DNA of 64,000 nucleotides, from assembly GCF_002549795.1 (NCBI RefSeq), contig NZ_CP021435.1:620001-684000 (forward strand). Reading direction: 5' to 3'. Positions 39,629-49,092 of the stretch are shown piece by piece. Under the pieces are notes generated by a model. It searched no databases, was not told the DNA's origin, and was given only the letters and a program-made list of their open reading frames with translations. This DNA comes from Halomonas beimenensis. GTDB lineage: Bacteria > Pseudomonadota > Gammaproteobacteria > Pseudomonadales > Halomonadaceae. Each line of letters opens with the position of its first letter. The first letter of the stretch is position 1. The translations under genes and the position numbers were made by a program.

Positions 39629-41635
39629 ATGAGCGAATCGGGCACCTCCCCCATCGTCCCCGGCAGCCAGGCCGACCACCCTCGGTACGTGCTGTGGCTG
39701 ATCGGCCTGGTGGCCGTCGGGCTGTCGCTGTTCCAGCTGTATTCCGCCGGCATCCAGCCCCTGGGGCTCTTCTATCAGCGCAGCATCCACCTGGCGCTGA
39801 TCATGATGCTGGCCTTCCTGATGTTCCCGATCTTCGGGCCCGACCGACGGCGCGGCGTGATCGGCGGGCTGCTCGATCTGGTGTTCTTCGCCGGGGCCGT
39901 GATCACCGGCGGCTACATGGTGCTCTTCCTCGACGACATCATCGGCCGGGCCGGTTTCTGGAGCCAGACCGACATCGTCGTCGGCTGCATCGCCACCGTC
40001 ACCGTGCTCGAGGCCAGCCGCCGGGCGGTGGGTCTCGGCATGACCGTGATCGGCGTGCTGGCCATCCTCTACGCCTTCGCCGGCCCGCGCGGCCTGCTGC
40101 CCTGGCTGGGCCAGTTCCTGCCGGGCATCCTCGAGCACCGCGGCTACAACCTGGACCGCCTGGTGGGCCAGCTCTACCTGGGCCAGGAGGGCATCTTCGG
40201 CCTGCCCATGGGCGTGGCGGCCACCTATATCTTCATCTTCGTGCTGTTCGGTGCCTTCCTCGAGATCACCGGCGCCGGCAAGTTCTTCATCGACCTGGCC
40301 TATGCCGCCACCGGACGCCAGCGCGGCGGACCGGCCAAGGCCGCGGTCATCGCCTCCGCCGGCATGGGCTCGATCTCCGGCAGCGCCATCGCCAACGTGG
40401 TGACCACCGGCGCCTTCACCATCCCGCTGATGAAGCGCCTGGGCTACAAGCCGCACCAGGCCGGCGGCATCGAGGCGGCGGCGTCCACCGGCGGCCAGAT
40501 CATGCCGCCGCTGATGGGGGCCGGTGCCTTCCTGATCGCCGAGTACACCCGGATGCCCTACCTGGACGTGGTCAAGGTCAGCATCCTGCCGGCGATCATG
40601 TACTTCGGCACCGTCTACCTGTTCGTGCACATCATCGCCTTGAAGCAGGGGATGCAGGGCATGGCCAGGGCCGAGCTGCCCCAGGTGCGCGACGTCATGG
40701 GCGAGGGCTGGCACTTCCTGCTGCCGCTGGCCGTGCTGGTGTGGCTGCTGGTGATGAACATGTCGCCGATGCGGGTGGGCTACTACGCCATCCTCACCAT
40801 GCTGGCGGTGGCGGCGCTGCGCTTCGCGGTGTGGTTCTTCTTCGTGGCCCCCAAGCGTGGCGAGCCGGTGACCGGCCAGGCGCTCTGGCAGGCCATCCTG
40901 CACGGGGTGCGCAAGGTCATCGACGGCCTGGAGCTGGGGGCCCGCAATGCCGTGGCGGTGTCCATGGCCTGTGCCGTGGCCGGGATCATCGTCGGGGTGG
41001 TGGGCCTGACCGGCCTGGGCCTCAAGTTCTCGGCGATGATGATGGCCTTCTCCGGCGGCAACCTGCTGCTGGCGCTGGTGATGGTGCTGCTGGCCAGCCT
41101 GGTGCTGGGCATGGGGCTGCCGGTGACCGCCAGCTACATCGTGCTGATCGTGCTGGTCGGCCCGGCGTTGACCGCCGAGTTCGGGGTGCCGCTGCTGATC
41201 GCGCACCTGGTGGTGTTCTGGTACTCCCAGGATTCCAACGTCACCCCGCCCATCGCGCTGGCCGGCTTCGCCGGGGCCGCCATCGCCGGGGCCAAGCCGA
41301 TGGACACCGGCTTCCAGGCCTGGAAGTTCGCCAAGGGGCTCTACCTCATCCCGCTGTTCATGGTCTTCAACCCGGAGATCATCATGGGCGGGCCCCTGCC
41401 GTTGCTGCTCTGGAGTACCCTGACCGCCTTCCTCGCCCTGGGGGCCTTCGCCGCGGCCCTGGAAGGCTATCTGTTCACGCGGATGTCGGCGCCGGTGCGC
41501 CTGGTGCTGTTGCCGGCCATCGTCGCGGTCTTCTACCCGAACCTGACGGCGGAGGCGGTCGGGGCGGCGGTGATGGCGCTGGCCCTGGCGGGCAACTGGC
41601 TGGCCAGCCGGCGCGAGGCGGCGGTCGCCGGCTGA
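39629..41635 (+). CDS. Fused TRAP transporter permease (4TM/12TM)
   Basis: A 668-residue inner-membrane protein joining the small DctQ-like and large DctM-like TRAP subunits, the usual form with TAXI binding proteins. The large-subunit signature ASAGMGSISGSAIANVVTTGAFTIPLMKRLGY (~250-282) and AAASTGGQIMPPLMGAGAFLIAEY (~290-313) are present. A second inverted-topology half has LVLGMGLPVTASYIVL and YSQDSNVTPPIALAGFAGAAIAG. It moves solute with sodium or proton gradients. The start is ATG 39629 preceded by GAGAGAAG. A bidirectional terminator follows. Confidence 0.93.
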   Translation: MSESGTSPIVPGSQADHPRYVLWLIGLVAVGLSLFQLYSAGIQPLGLFYQRSIHLALIMMLAFLMFPIFGPDRRRGVIGGLLDLVFFAGAVITGGYMVLFLDDIIGRAGFWSQTDIVVGCIATVTVLEASRRAVGLGMTVIGVLAILYAFAGPRGLLPWLGQFLPGILEHRGYNLDRLVGQLYLGQEGIFGLPMGVAATYIFIFVLFGAFLEITGAGKFFIDLAYAATGRQRGGPAKAAVIASAGMGSISGSAIANVVTTGAFTIPLMKRLGYKPHQAGGIEAAASTGGQIMPPLMGAGAFLIAEYTRMPYLDVVKVSILPAIMYFGTVYLFVHIIALKQGMQGMARAELPQVRDVMGEGWHFLLPLAVLVWLLVMNMSPMRVGYYAILTMLAVAALRFAVWFFFVAPKRGEPVTGQALWQAILHGVRKVIDGLELGARNAVAVSMACAVAGIIVGVVGLTGLGLKFSAMMMAFSGGNLLLALVMVLLASLVLGMGLPVTASYIVLIVLVGPALTAEFGVPLLIAHLVVFWYSQDSNVTPPIALAGFAGAAIAGAKPMDTGFQAWKFAKGLYLIPLFMVFNPEIIMGGPLPLLLWSTLTAFLALGAFAAALEGYLFTRMSAPVRLVLLPAIVAVFYPNLTAEAVGAAVMALALAGNWLASRREAAVAG

Positions 41636-41650
41636 CCGGCCCGACATGCC

Positions 41651-41684
41651 GAGGCCCCGTCCGAGCTGCCTCGGGCGGGGCCTC
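41651..41684. terminator. Bidirectional terminator after the TRAP operon
   Basis: A 9-bp stem, GAGGCCCCG (41651-41659) with CGGGGCCTC (41676-41684) and partial inner pairing, between convergent genes. Confidence 0.65.
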
Positions 41685-41705
41685 ATCGCGTCCGGTGGTT
41701 GTGGT

Positions 41706-42302
41706 TCAGGGCGTGGTGGACGCCTGAGCCTCGCCGTCGGGCTCGTCCTCGACGGCTTCCTCTCCCGCCTCGATCACCTCCTGGTCGGCCTCTTCCAGGT
41801 CTTCCTGGATCGCGGCGGCCGTCGCCACCGGCTGCAGGGTCAGGGTAACGGGGCCCTGCTCGGCCTCGGGACCTACCTCGACCGGGTGGCGGTCCGGGGT
41901 CGTCCAGCGCAGGTTGCCCTCGGCATCGCGAATCTCGGCGTGCAGGTCGTGGGCATGATGGGCCGTCACCTTGTCGGCCGGGTACTCCAGGACGAACTCG
42001 ACGGGCTCGTTGCCGGTCGCGTCCACGCGGGACACGCTGATGACGGTGGCCGGGGCGTCGGCCAGGGCCACGTCGCGCAGGCTCACCGTGACCTCGGCGT
42101 CCTCCGGGAGGGGAGTGTCGGTGGCGGCGAACGCGAGGACACCCTCCAGGGAACGGCTGATCGACTGCTCGGCGTCGATGGCGGTCTCGGCCTGGGTGCC
42201 GGCCTCGGCCTGGGCGGCGGACTCGCTATCCTCGGCGTTGTCGCAGCCGGCCAGGGCCAGGCCGGCGGTCAGGGCCGCCGCGATGAACAGATGACGCTTC
42301 AT
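41706..42302 (-). CDS. YbaY/YscW-type lipoprotein
   Basis: A 198-residue envelope lipoprotein. The signal ends in lipobox ALAGC (C20). A low-complexity Ala/Glu linker (~23-45) is followed by a beta-sandwich region with AEVTVSLRDVALADAPATVI, EFVLEYPADKV, YAEIRD-like HDLHAEIRDAEGNLRW, matching YbaY and the YscW secretin-pilot-like family. The C-terminal ~35 residues are very acidic (EEADQEVIEAGEEAVEDEPDG), as expected in a halophile. The function is unknown. It stands alone, convergent with the TRAP operon and divergent from purE. Confidence 0.75.
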   Translation of the reverse strand: MKRHLFIAAALTAGLALAGCDNAEDSESAAQAEAGTQAETAIDAEQSISRSLEGVLAFAATDTPLPEDAEVTVSLRDVALADAPATVISVSRVDATGNEPVEFVLEYPADKVTAHHAHDLHAEIRDAEGNLRWTTPDRHPVEVGPEAEQGPVTLTLQPVATAAAIQEDLEEADQEVIEAGEEAVEDEPDGEAQASTTP

Positions 42303-42575
42303 GGTCGTTCTCCTTCGGCACGTCGTCCGTGTGGGGGTGAACGGCCACGTCCCTGTCGACCGTTGGCCATGACCCTACCAAGCCAATGCGCAGGAAGGTT
42401 GAAACCCCTTGTCGCCCGGCGGCGACGCGCGAGGGGGCGACGAGGGGACGATCGAGGACGTGCAGAAGAGGTAGGCGCGGCGCGGCTCTGCTAGAATAGC
42501 GGGCTTCCACTTTCGTCATCTGCCCGCGGGATCGGCCGCGAGGCGACGTCATTGCCCGTTTTCGAGGAGCCCTGG

Positions 42576-43085
42576 ATGCCAGCACCGAAGCAGTCGCCGC
42601 GCGTCGGCGTGATCATGGGGTCGAAGTCCGACTGGCCGGTCATGGAGCATGCCGTGACCATGCTCGAGCGCCTGGGGGTGCCCTACGAGACCCGGGTGGT
42701 CTCGGCGCACCGCACGCCCGACCTGCTGTTCGACTACGCCAAGTCCGCCGCCGAGCGCGGCCTGCAGGTGATCATCGCCGGTGCCGGCGGTGCCGCCCAC
42801 CTGCCCGGCATGGTGGCCTCCCAGACGGCCCTGCCGGTGCTCGGCGTGCCGGTGGAGTCCAAGGCCCTCAAGGGCCTGGACTCGCTGCTCTCCATCGTCC
42901 AGATGCCCGGGGGCATCGCCGTGGGCACCCTGGCCATCGGCAAGGCCGGGGCCACCAACGCCGGCCTGATGGCCGCGCAGATCGTCGGCCTGCAGGACGC
43001 CGACGTGCGCACCGCCGTGGAGGCGTTCCGCGCCGAGCAGACCCGGACGGTGCTGGACAACCCCGATCCGCGTCCCGACGAGTGA
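42576..43085 (+). CDS. purE: N5-carboxyaminoimidazole ribonucleotide mutase
   Basis: A 169-residue PurE class I mutase converting N5-CAIR to CAIR in de novo purine synthesis. Signature residues are [13 protein letters not shown] (~16-28), VSAHRTPD with the catalytic His, [15 protein letters not shown] and [19 protein letters not shown]. The start is ATG 42576 with GAGGAG 7 nt upstream; a TTG 8 codons earlier is less likely. A possible -10 TAGAAT lies at 42492-42497. purK follows after 10 bp. Confidence 0.97.
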   Translation: MPAPKQSPRVGVIMGSKSDWPVMEHAVTMLERLGVPYETRVVSAHRTPDLLFDYAKSAAERGLQVIIAGAGGAAHLPGMVASQTALPVLGVPVESKALKGLDSLLSIVQMPGGIAVGTLAIGKAGATNAGLMAAQIVGLQDADVRTAVEAFRAEQTRTVLDNPDPRPDE

Positions 43086-43095
43086 GGCAAGCAAG

Positions 43096-44208
43096 ATGAA
43101 CATCGGCGTACTGGGAGCCGGCCAGCTGGGCCGGATGCTGGCCCTGGCGGGCTATCCGCTGGCCAACCGCTTCACCTTCCTCGACACCACCGGCCATCCC
43201 AGCGCCGGCATCGGCGAGGTGATGATCGACACCGACCGGAAGCATCTCGAGACCTTCCTCGAGAAGGTCGACCTGGTCACCTACGAGTTCGAGCACCTGC
43301 CGGTCTCGCTGGTCCAGGCCATCGAGGAGCACAAGCCCGTGCACCCCTCCAGCGAGGCGATCCGGGTCTGCCAGAACCGCGCCGAGGAGAAGGCGTTGTT
43401 CGATCGCCTGGCCATCCCCACGCCGGCCTATCGGCTGGTGGACAGCGCCGAGGCGCTGGAGGCGGCGGCGCGCGAGCTGGGCACCCCGGTGGTGGCCAAG
43501 TCGGTCACCGAGGGCTACGACGGCAAGGGCCAGGCGGTGATCCGGGACCCGGCCGAGGCCTCTGATGCCTGGCGGTCCATCAACCATCCCCGGCTGATCG
43601 TCGAGGCCTTCGTCGACTTCGTGCGGGAGGTCTCGATCATCGCCGTGCGCGGCCGCGACGGTGCGGTGGCCTTCTACCCCATGGCCGAGAACGTCCACGT
43701 GGACGGCATCCTGCGCTATTCGGTGGCGCCGATGCCCGACCTGGACGACGCCATCCAGCAGACCGCCGACGGCTACATTCGCGCGCTGCTCGACGAGCTG
43801 GACTACGTGGGGGTGCTGACCCTGGAGCTCTTCCAGACCCGCGACGGCGGCCTGCTGGCCAACGAGATGGCGCCCCGGGTGCACAACTCCGGCCACTGGA
43901 CCATGGATGGCGCCGTGACCAGCCAGTTCGAGAACCACCTGCGGGCCATCCAGGGGCTGCCGCTGGGCGACACCGCGGCGCGAGCGCCCACCTGCATGGT
44001 CAACGTCATCGGCCGCGAGGGCGAGGCGGCCGACATCCTGGCGATCGAGGACGCCCACCTGCATCGCTACGACAAGGGCGAGCGCCCCGGCCGCAAGCTG
44101 GCCCACGTCAACCTGGTGGCGCCGACCGTTGATGCGCTGCTGGAGAAGGTGCGCGCCTGCGCGGCCCTGCTGCCCGACGCTCCGCCGCCCCGCTTCAGCT
44201 TCGAGTGA
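43096..44208 (+). CDS. purK: N5-carboxyaminoimidazole ribonucleotide synthase
   Basis: A 370-residue ATP-grasp enzyme that carboxylates AIR with bicarbonate and ATP to N5-CAIR, the substrate of PurE. Visible are the start GVLGAGQLGRMLALAGYPL, the Glu pair TYEFEHLP, VVAKSVTEGYDGKGQAVI (ATP-binding loop, ~133-150), VEAFVDFVREVSIIAVRG and NEMAPRVHNSGHWT (metal-binding). The length matches PurK (~355-370). It forms an operon with purE, and a terminator follows. Confidence 0.97.
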   Translation: MNIGVLGAGQLGRMLALAGYPLANRFTFLDTTGHPSAGIGEVMIDTDRKHLETFLEKVDLVTYEFEHLPVSLVQAIEEHKPVHPSSEAIRVCQNRAEEKALFDRLAIPTPAYRLVDSAEALEAAARELGTPVVAKSVTEGYDGKGQAVIRDPAEASDAWRSINHPRLIVEAFVDFVREVSIIAVRGRDGAVAFYPMAENVHVDGILRYSVAPMPDLDDAIQQTADGYIRALLDELDYVGVLTLELFQTRDGGLLANEMAPRVHNSGHWTMDGAVTSQFENHLRAIQGLPLGDTAARAPTCMVNVIGREGEAADILAIEDAHLHRYDKGERPGRKLAHVNLVAPTVDALLEKVRACAALLPDAPPPRFSFE

Positions 44209-44239
44209 CCCCCTCGCGGGCCCCGAACGCAGAAAGCAC

Positions 44240-44268
44240 GAAGGCCGCGCCCACCGGGCGCGGCCTTC
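44240..44268. terminator. Bidirectional terminator between purK and yeiH-like gene
   Basis: A perfect 13-bp stem, GAAGGCCGCGCCC (44240-44252) with GGGCGCGGCCTTC (44256-44268), between convergent genes; pyrimidine-rich sequence follows. Confidence 0.78.
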
Positions 44269-44306
44269 GTCGTTCTCCTCTCGCCTATCTCTTCGCTCTT
44301 CCCTCT

Positions 44307-45302
44307 TCACCCCATCAGCAGCAGGCTCGCCAGGCCGCCGCCGACCAGCAGCAGGGTGAACAGCGTCAGCGCGAGGATGAAGGGACGCAGCCCCAGGGAG
44401 CGCAGGCGCTCGAGGCGGGTCTCGTAGCCCAGGGCGGCCATGGCCATGGTCAGCGACAGCTGGCCGGCCAGCACCAGGCCGTCGTGGAGCGGGGCGGGCA
44501 GGCTGACCAGGCTGTTGAACACCACCATGGCCATGAAGCCGAAGGCGAACCAGGGGATCACCAGGCCGCCGCGGGCGCCATCCGCGCTGGCGCCGGCCTG
44601 CTGGCGCATCCACCACTGGCCGACGATCAGCAGGAAGGGCACCAGCAGCATGACGCGGACCAGCTTGACGATCACCGCGTTGGCCAGGGCGTCGGGACCC
44701 ACGGCCTCGCCGGCGGCCACCACCTGGGCGACCTCGTGGACGGTGGCGCCGATGTAGACCCCGTAGAGGCCTTCCTCCATGCCCAGCAGCGGGTAGAGCA
44801 GGGGATAGACCAGCATCGCCAGGGAGCCGAACAGCACCACCGTGGCCACGGCCATGGAGGTGGCGGCGGGGCGCGAGCGGATGGTGGACTCGGTGGCCAG
44901 CACCGCCGCGGCCCCGCAGATGGCGCTGCCGGCGCTGGTCAGCAGGGTGGTCTCGCGGTCCATGCCCAGCAGCCGGGTGCCGACGAAGTAGCCGGTGACC
45001 AGCACGGCGGTGATGACCAGGGCGTCCAGCAGCAGCACCCGGGGGCCCAGGGCGGCGACCTGCTGGAGGGTCAGCGAGAGGCCGAACAGGACGATGCCGG
45101 TGCGCAGCAGCCGGCTGGTGGCGAACTTCAGGCCCGGGGCGGTGCGGTGGAACCACCGGGTCACCGGGGTGTTCCCTACCACGATGCCCAGCAGCAGCGC
45201 CACGACCAGGGGGCTCACGCCGCTGTCGGCGAGCGCCGGCAGCCGGGCCAGGCCGACGCGGCCGGCGGTGAGGGCGGTGCAGATCATCAGGCCTTGCCAC
45301 AT
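44307..45302 (-). CDS. YeiH-family putative sulfate/sulfite exporter
   Basis: A 331-residue inner-membrane protein with about 10 helices of the YeiH/UPF0324 family. Family marks are SPLVVALLLGIVVGNTP, LRTGIVLFGLSLTLQQ, the central SAGSAICGAAAVLATE (~124-139), YGVYIGATVHEVAQVVAAG, and the C-terminal TMAMAALGYETRL. YeiH-type proteins are suggested to export sulfur oxyanions; direct evidence is thin. It is divergent from a LysR gene that resembles YeiE, the same pairing as in E. coli. Confidence 0.87.
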   Translation of the reverse strand: MWQGLMICTALTAGRVGLARLPALADSGVSPLVVALLLGIVVGNTPVTRWFHRTAPGLKFATSRLLRTGIVLFGLSLTLQQVAALGPRVLLLDALVITAVLVTGYFVGTRLLGMDRETTLLTSAGSAICGAAAVLATESTIRSRPAATSMAVATVVLFGSLAMLVYPLLYPLLGMEEGLYGVYIGATVHEVAQVVAAGEAVGPDALANAVIVKLVRVMLLVPFLLIVGQWWMRQQAGASADGARGGLVIPWFAFGFMAMVVFNSLVSLPAPLHDGLVLAGQLSLTMAMAALGYETRLERLRSLGLRPFILALTLFTLLLVGGGLASLLLMG

Positions 45303-45402
45303 GACGCTGTCCTCTCGATGATGGTCATGGGGCTTATCCTATAGAGGACTCGGCCTTTATGGTTATCAACTAATAACGAACTGGCTTTTCGGAAAAACCG
45401 AT

Positions 45403-46311
45403 ATGACTCCCCAGGTGAGCTTTCGTCAGCTTCAGGTCTTCGTCACGGTGGCGCGGCTCGGCACGGTGAGTGCCGCCGCCGGCGAGCTGTGCCTGTCCCA
45501 GTCGGCCACCAGCCAGGCCCTGTCGGACCTGGAGCGCCACCTGGGCGTGGCGCTCTTCGAGCGCCCGGGCCGCCGCCTGCGGCTCAACGACCTGGGCCGT
45601 CGCCTGTTGCCCCGGGCCGAGGAGCTGCTCGACGGCATGCATGCCTTCGTGGCCGCGGCCAGCGAGCCCGAGGGCGAGCTGCGCGGGGTACTCGCCGTCT
45701 CCGCCAGCGCCACCGTGGGCACTTACCTGCTGCCGTCCCTGGCGGGGCGCTTCAGCGAGGCCCATCCGGCGGTGGACCTGCGCCTGCGGCTGCGCAACAC
45801 CGTCGAGGTGGTCACCGACGTCCTGCGCTTCGAGGCGGACCTGGGGCTGATCGAGGGGGAGTGCCGGGAGCCGGACCTGGTCAGCGAGCCCTGGTGCGAG
45901 GACCGCATGGTGGTGGTGGCCGCGCCCGGTCACTCGCTGGCCGGGCGCGAACGGCTCGACGACGAGACCCTGGCTCGGGCCGGCTGGATCCTGCGCGAGC
46001 CCGGCTCCGGCACCCGCGAGGTCTTCGAGCGGGCCATGCGCTCGCGCGGCGCCCCGCCCCAGGTGCGCATGGAGCTCGGCCAGCACGAGGCCATCAAGCA
46101 GGCGGTGCGGGCCGGCCTGGGGCTGGGCTGCCTGTCGGAGCTCAGCGTGGCCGGCGAGCTCGAGCGCGGCGAGCTGGTGGCCCTGGACACCGGCCTGGGG
46201 CTCAGCCGGACCTTCTCGCTGGTCTGGCACCCCGATCGCTACCGCAGCCCCCTGTGGCAGGCCTTCAAGGTGTTCCTGGTCGAGGCGCATGGCCCCCGGG
46301 CGGCGCCATGA
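45403..46311 (+). CDS. LysR-family regulator, YeiE-like
   Basis: A 302-residue LysR-type regulator. The HTH is in residues ~5-62 (FRQLQVFVTVARLGTVSAAA through LSDLERHLGVALFERPGRRL). The effector domain has LAVSASATVGTYLLPSLAGRF and AGWILREPGSGTREVFE, close to CysB/YeiE-like binding domains. E. coli YeiE responds to sulfite and controls yeiH; the same divergent pairing here supports that role. The 100-bp gap to yeiH is AT-rich at 45350-45390 and likely holds both promoters. Confidence 0.87.
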   Translation: MTPQVSFRQLQVFVTVARLGTVSAAAGELCLSQSATSQALSDLERHLGVALFERPGRRLRLNDLGRRLLPRAEELLDGMHAFVAAASEPEGELRGVLAVSASATVGTYLLPSLAGRFSEAHPAVDLRLRLRNTVEVVTDVLRFEADLGLIEGECREPDLVSEPWCEDRMVVVAAPGHSLAGRERLDDETLARAGWILREPGSGTREVFERAMRSRGAPPQVRMELGQHEAIKQAVRAGLGLGCLSELSVAGELERGELVALDTGLGLSRTFSLVWHPDRYRSPLWQAFKVFLVEAHGPRAAP

Positions 46312-46380
46312 GGGTCATGGCTGGCAGCGCGCCGCGGGCCGGGTAGACTGGAGCGTCATCCACGTCACCGAGGGATCGGG

Positions 46381-47337
46381 ATGCGACACGGCTTCGGCTT
46401 CGACCTGCGCAGCATGGAAATCTTCGTCGAGACCCTGGAGCGGGGCAGCCAGACCGCCGCCGCCCGCCACCTGGGGGTCAAGCAGTCCTCGATCTCCCAG
46501 AGCCTGGCCAACCTCGAGGAGGCCCTGGGGGTGATCCTGCTCGATCGCCATTCGCGCCCCCTGGAGCCCACCGGGGCCGGGCGCTTCTTCTATGACCGGG
46601 CCAAGCGGCTGCTCGACGAGGCCCGCACCACCCGGCGCGAGCTCCAGGCCGGCGCCTTCGGCCAGCTGCACCAGGTGCGCATGGCGCTGGTCGACTCCCT
46701 GGCCACCGCCGTCGGCCAGCCGCTGCTGGAGGTGATCCGCCGGCATACCGCCGACTACACCCTGACCACCGGGCTCTCCCACATGCACGGCCACGCCTTG
46801 CTGACCCGCCACGTGGACATCATCCTCTCCGACGATCGCCTGGAGAGCTACGACGGCCTGGAGCGCCATCCCGTGCTCGGCGAGCCCTTCGTGCTGGTCC
46901 TGCCCGCGGACTGGAATGGCCCGGTGGACAACCTGCGCTGGCTGGCCCGGCAGCTGGACTTCGTGCGCTACACCCCTCAGGCGCTGATCGGTCAGGCCAT
47001 CGAGCGCCACCTGCGTCTCAACCAGCTGGAGCTGCCGGGCCGGCTGCACCTGGACAACACCTACGCCGTGTTGAGCCTGGTCGCCGGCGGAGCCGGCTGG
47101 ACCATCACCACCCCGCTGTGCCTCTACCAGGCCGGGCTGGACCACCTCGGCGTGCGCGCCGTGCCGCTTCCCCTCGCTCCCCTGCGCCGCGACGTGACCC
47201 TGGTGGCCCGTCGCGACGAACTCGGCGGCCTGCCCGCTCGGCTGGCCCGCGACAGCCGCCGCCTCCTGGAGGGCCGCTTCCTCGGTGAACTGCAGCGCCA
47301 CCTGCCCTGGGTGGTGCCCGAGATCCAGGGGCTCTGA
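46381..47337 (+). CDS. LysR-family regulator upstream of ethanolamine cluster
   Basis: A 318-residue LysR-type regulator with N-terminal HTH (SMEIFVETLERGSQTAAARH through LANLEEALGVILLDRHSRPL). The effector region has MALVDSLATAVGQPLLEVI and SLVAGGAGWTITTPLCL. It lies 212 bp ahead of the ethanolamine permease gene on the same strand and is the nearest regulator to that cluster, so it probably controls it; this is inference from position. It is not a duplicate of the YeiE-like gene just upstream, as the two share only general LysR features. Confidence 0.85.
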   Translation: MRHGFGFDLRSMEIFVETLERGSQTAAARHLGVKQSSISQSLANLEEALGVILLDRHSRPLEPTGAGRFFYDRAKRLLDEARTTRRELQAGAFGQLHQVRMALVDSLATAVGQPLLEVIRRHTADYTLTTGLSHMHGHALLTRHVDIILSDDRLESYDGLERHPVLGEPFVLVLPADWNGPVDNLRWLARQLDFVRYTPQALIGQAIERHLRLNQLELPGRLHLDNTYAVLSLVAGGAGWTITTPLCLYQAGLDHLGVRAVPLPLAPLRRDVTLVARRDELGGLPARLARDSRRLLEGRFLGELQRHLPWVVPEIQGL

Positions 47338-47549
47338 CCCCTCGCCCTCACGGGGCCGGACAGCCCTGGGACGCACCCTGGACGCGTACTATCGATTTTA
47401 CCTATAGCCAGGCCGTCGGCCACGCCGATGCTGTTTGCCGCCGGCGATCGGCCAGGACCACACTGGCCCGAGCTCGTGGCAATTCCCGCTCGGCCGGGCC
47501 CCGGTCCGGTCGTTCCCGACAATGACAAGAAGCCATAGGGAGAACTTCG

Positions 47550-49010
47550 ATGAGCCATTCCCACCCCTCCTCGGTGGACTACGAGTCCGTCGACACGACC
47601 TACCTCGAGAAACGCAAGCTGAAGAAGGGCGCGGCGGGCTGGATCCTGCTGGCCAGCCTCGGCGTGTCCTACGTGATCTCCGGCGACTACGCTGGCTGGA
47701 ACTTCGGCCTGGCCGCCGGGGGCTTCGGCGGCATGCTGGTGGCCACCGTGCTGATGGCGATCATGTACACCGCCATGGTGCTGTCCATCGCCGAGCTGTC
47801 CTCCTCGTTGCCCACCGCCGGCGGGGGCTACAGCTTCGCCCGCCGCGCCCTTGGGCCCTGGGGCGGCTACATCACCGGCACCGCGATCCTGCTGGAGTAC
47901 GCCATCGCCCCCGCGGCCATCGCCATCTTCATCGGCGGCTACGTCAACGAGCTGATCGGCCTCAATGGCCCGCTGGTCTATGCCGCCTTCTATGCGCTCT
48001 TCGTCGGCATCCACCTGTGGGGCGCCGGGGAGGCGCTGAAGATCATGATGGGCATCACGGCGCTGGCGGTGGTGGCCATCCTGGTCTTCGTGGTCGGCAT
48101 GGTGCCGCACTTCAGCGTCGACAACCTCTTCGACATCGCCCCCACCGCCGGGGCCGTGGGGGCCTCGGCCTTCCTGCCCCAGGGCGTCATGGGTATCTGG
48201 GGCGCGCTGCCCTTCGCCATCTGGCTGTTCCTGGCCGTGGAGGGCGTTCCCCTGGCCGCCGAGGAGGCCGGCGACCCGGGACGCGACATGCCGCGGGGCA
48301 TCATCACCGCCATGCTGGTGCTGCTGGTGTTTGCCGCCTGCGTGCTGCTGCTGGCCCCCGGCGGCGCCGGGGCGGCGGCCATGAGCGAGCACGCCGCGCC
48401 CCTGGTCGGCGCCCTGCAGGCGGTCTATGGCCCCGACTCCTGGGCGGCCGGCTTCGTCAACCTGGTGGGCCTGGCCGGGCTGATCGCCTCCTTCTTCTCG
48501 ATCATCTTCGGCTACTCCCGCCAGACCTTCGCCCTGTCCCGGGCCGGCTACCTGCCGCGCTGGCTGTCGGTCACCGGCGAGCGCAAGGTGCCCTACCTGG
48601 CGCTGATCGTGCCCGGCGTGATCGGTTTCCTGCTGTCGCTCACCGGCAAGGGCGACCTGATGATCACCATGGCGGTGTTCGGCGCCACCATCTCCTACGC
48701 CATGATGACCCTCTCGCACATCCTGCTGCGTCGCCGCGAGCCCGAGCTCGAGCGCCCCTACCGGACTCCGGGCGGCACCCTGACCTCGGGCGTGGCCTTC
48801 GGGCTGGCCATCGTCGCCTTCCTGTCGACCTTCGTGGTCAGCGTCGAGGCGGCCCTGTGGTCGGCGGTCTTCTATGCCGTGATGCTCGCCTACTTCGGCC
48901 TCTACAGCCGGCACCACCTGGTGGCCCAGGCGCCGGAGGAGGAGTTCGAGGCCATCGCCCGGGCCGAGCAGGAACTGGCAGACGAAGAACCGGCCCCGGG
49001 CACGGTCTAA
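47550..49010 (+). CDS. eat: Ethanolamine permease
   Basis: A 486-residue APC-family inner-membrane permease with about 12 helices, closely resembling the ethanolamine permease (Eat) group. Marks are LKKGAAGWILLASLGVSYVISGDYAGWNFGL at the start, SSSLPTAGGGYSFARRALGPWGGYITG, LAVEGVPLAAEEAGDPGRDMPRG and FGYSRQTFALSRAGYLP. It imports ethanolamine, or a related amino alcohol, with protons. AGGGAGAA precedes ATG 47550. The next gene, 82 bp on, encodes a glutamine-synthetase-like ligase; the imported amine is probably its substrate. Confidence 0.9.
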   Translation: MSHSHPSSVDYESVDTTYLEKRKLKKGAAGWILLASLGVSYVISGDYAGWNFGLAAGGFGGMLVATVLMAIMYTAMVLSIAELSSSLPTAGGGYSFARRALGPWGGYITGTAILLEYAIAPAAIAIFIGGYVNELIGLNGPLVYAAFYALFVGIHLWGAGEALKIMMGITALAVVAILVFVVGMVPHFSVDNLFDIAPTAGAVGASAFLPQGVMGIWGALPFAIWLFLAVEGVPLAAEEAGDPGRDMPRGIITAMLVLLVFAACVLLLAPGGAGAAAMSEHAAPLVGALQAVYGPDSWAAGFVNLVGLAGLIASFFSIIFGYSRQTFALSRAGYLPRWLSVTGERKVPYLALIVPGVIGFLLSLTGKGDLMITMAVFGATISYAMMTLSHILLRRREPELERPYRTPGGTLTSGVAFGLAIVAFLSTFVVSVEAALWSAVFYAVMLAYFGLYSRHHLVAQAPEEEFEAIARAEQELADEEPAPGTV

Positions 49011-49092
49011 AACCACACGACCCGACCCGCCGGGCCACTGGCCCGGCGGCGACTCCGACAACAACAGCAACAGACTCAACGAGGACCCCACG

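Noticed and set aside
39497..41686. 729-codon minus-strand frame opposite the TRAP permease
   Set aside because: It is His/Gln-rich because it is antisense to membrane-helix codons; no start signal or homology is visible.
44307..46311. Divergent exporter/LysR pair as a novel system
   Set aside because: It matches the known yeiH/yeiE arrangement of enterobacteria, so it is not new.
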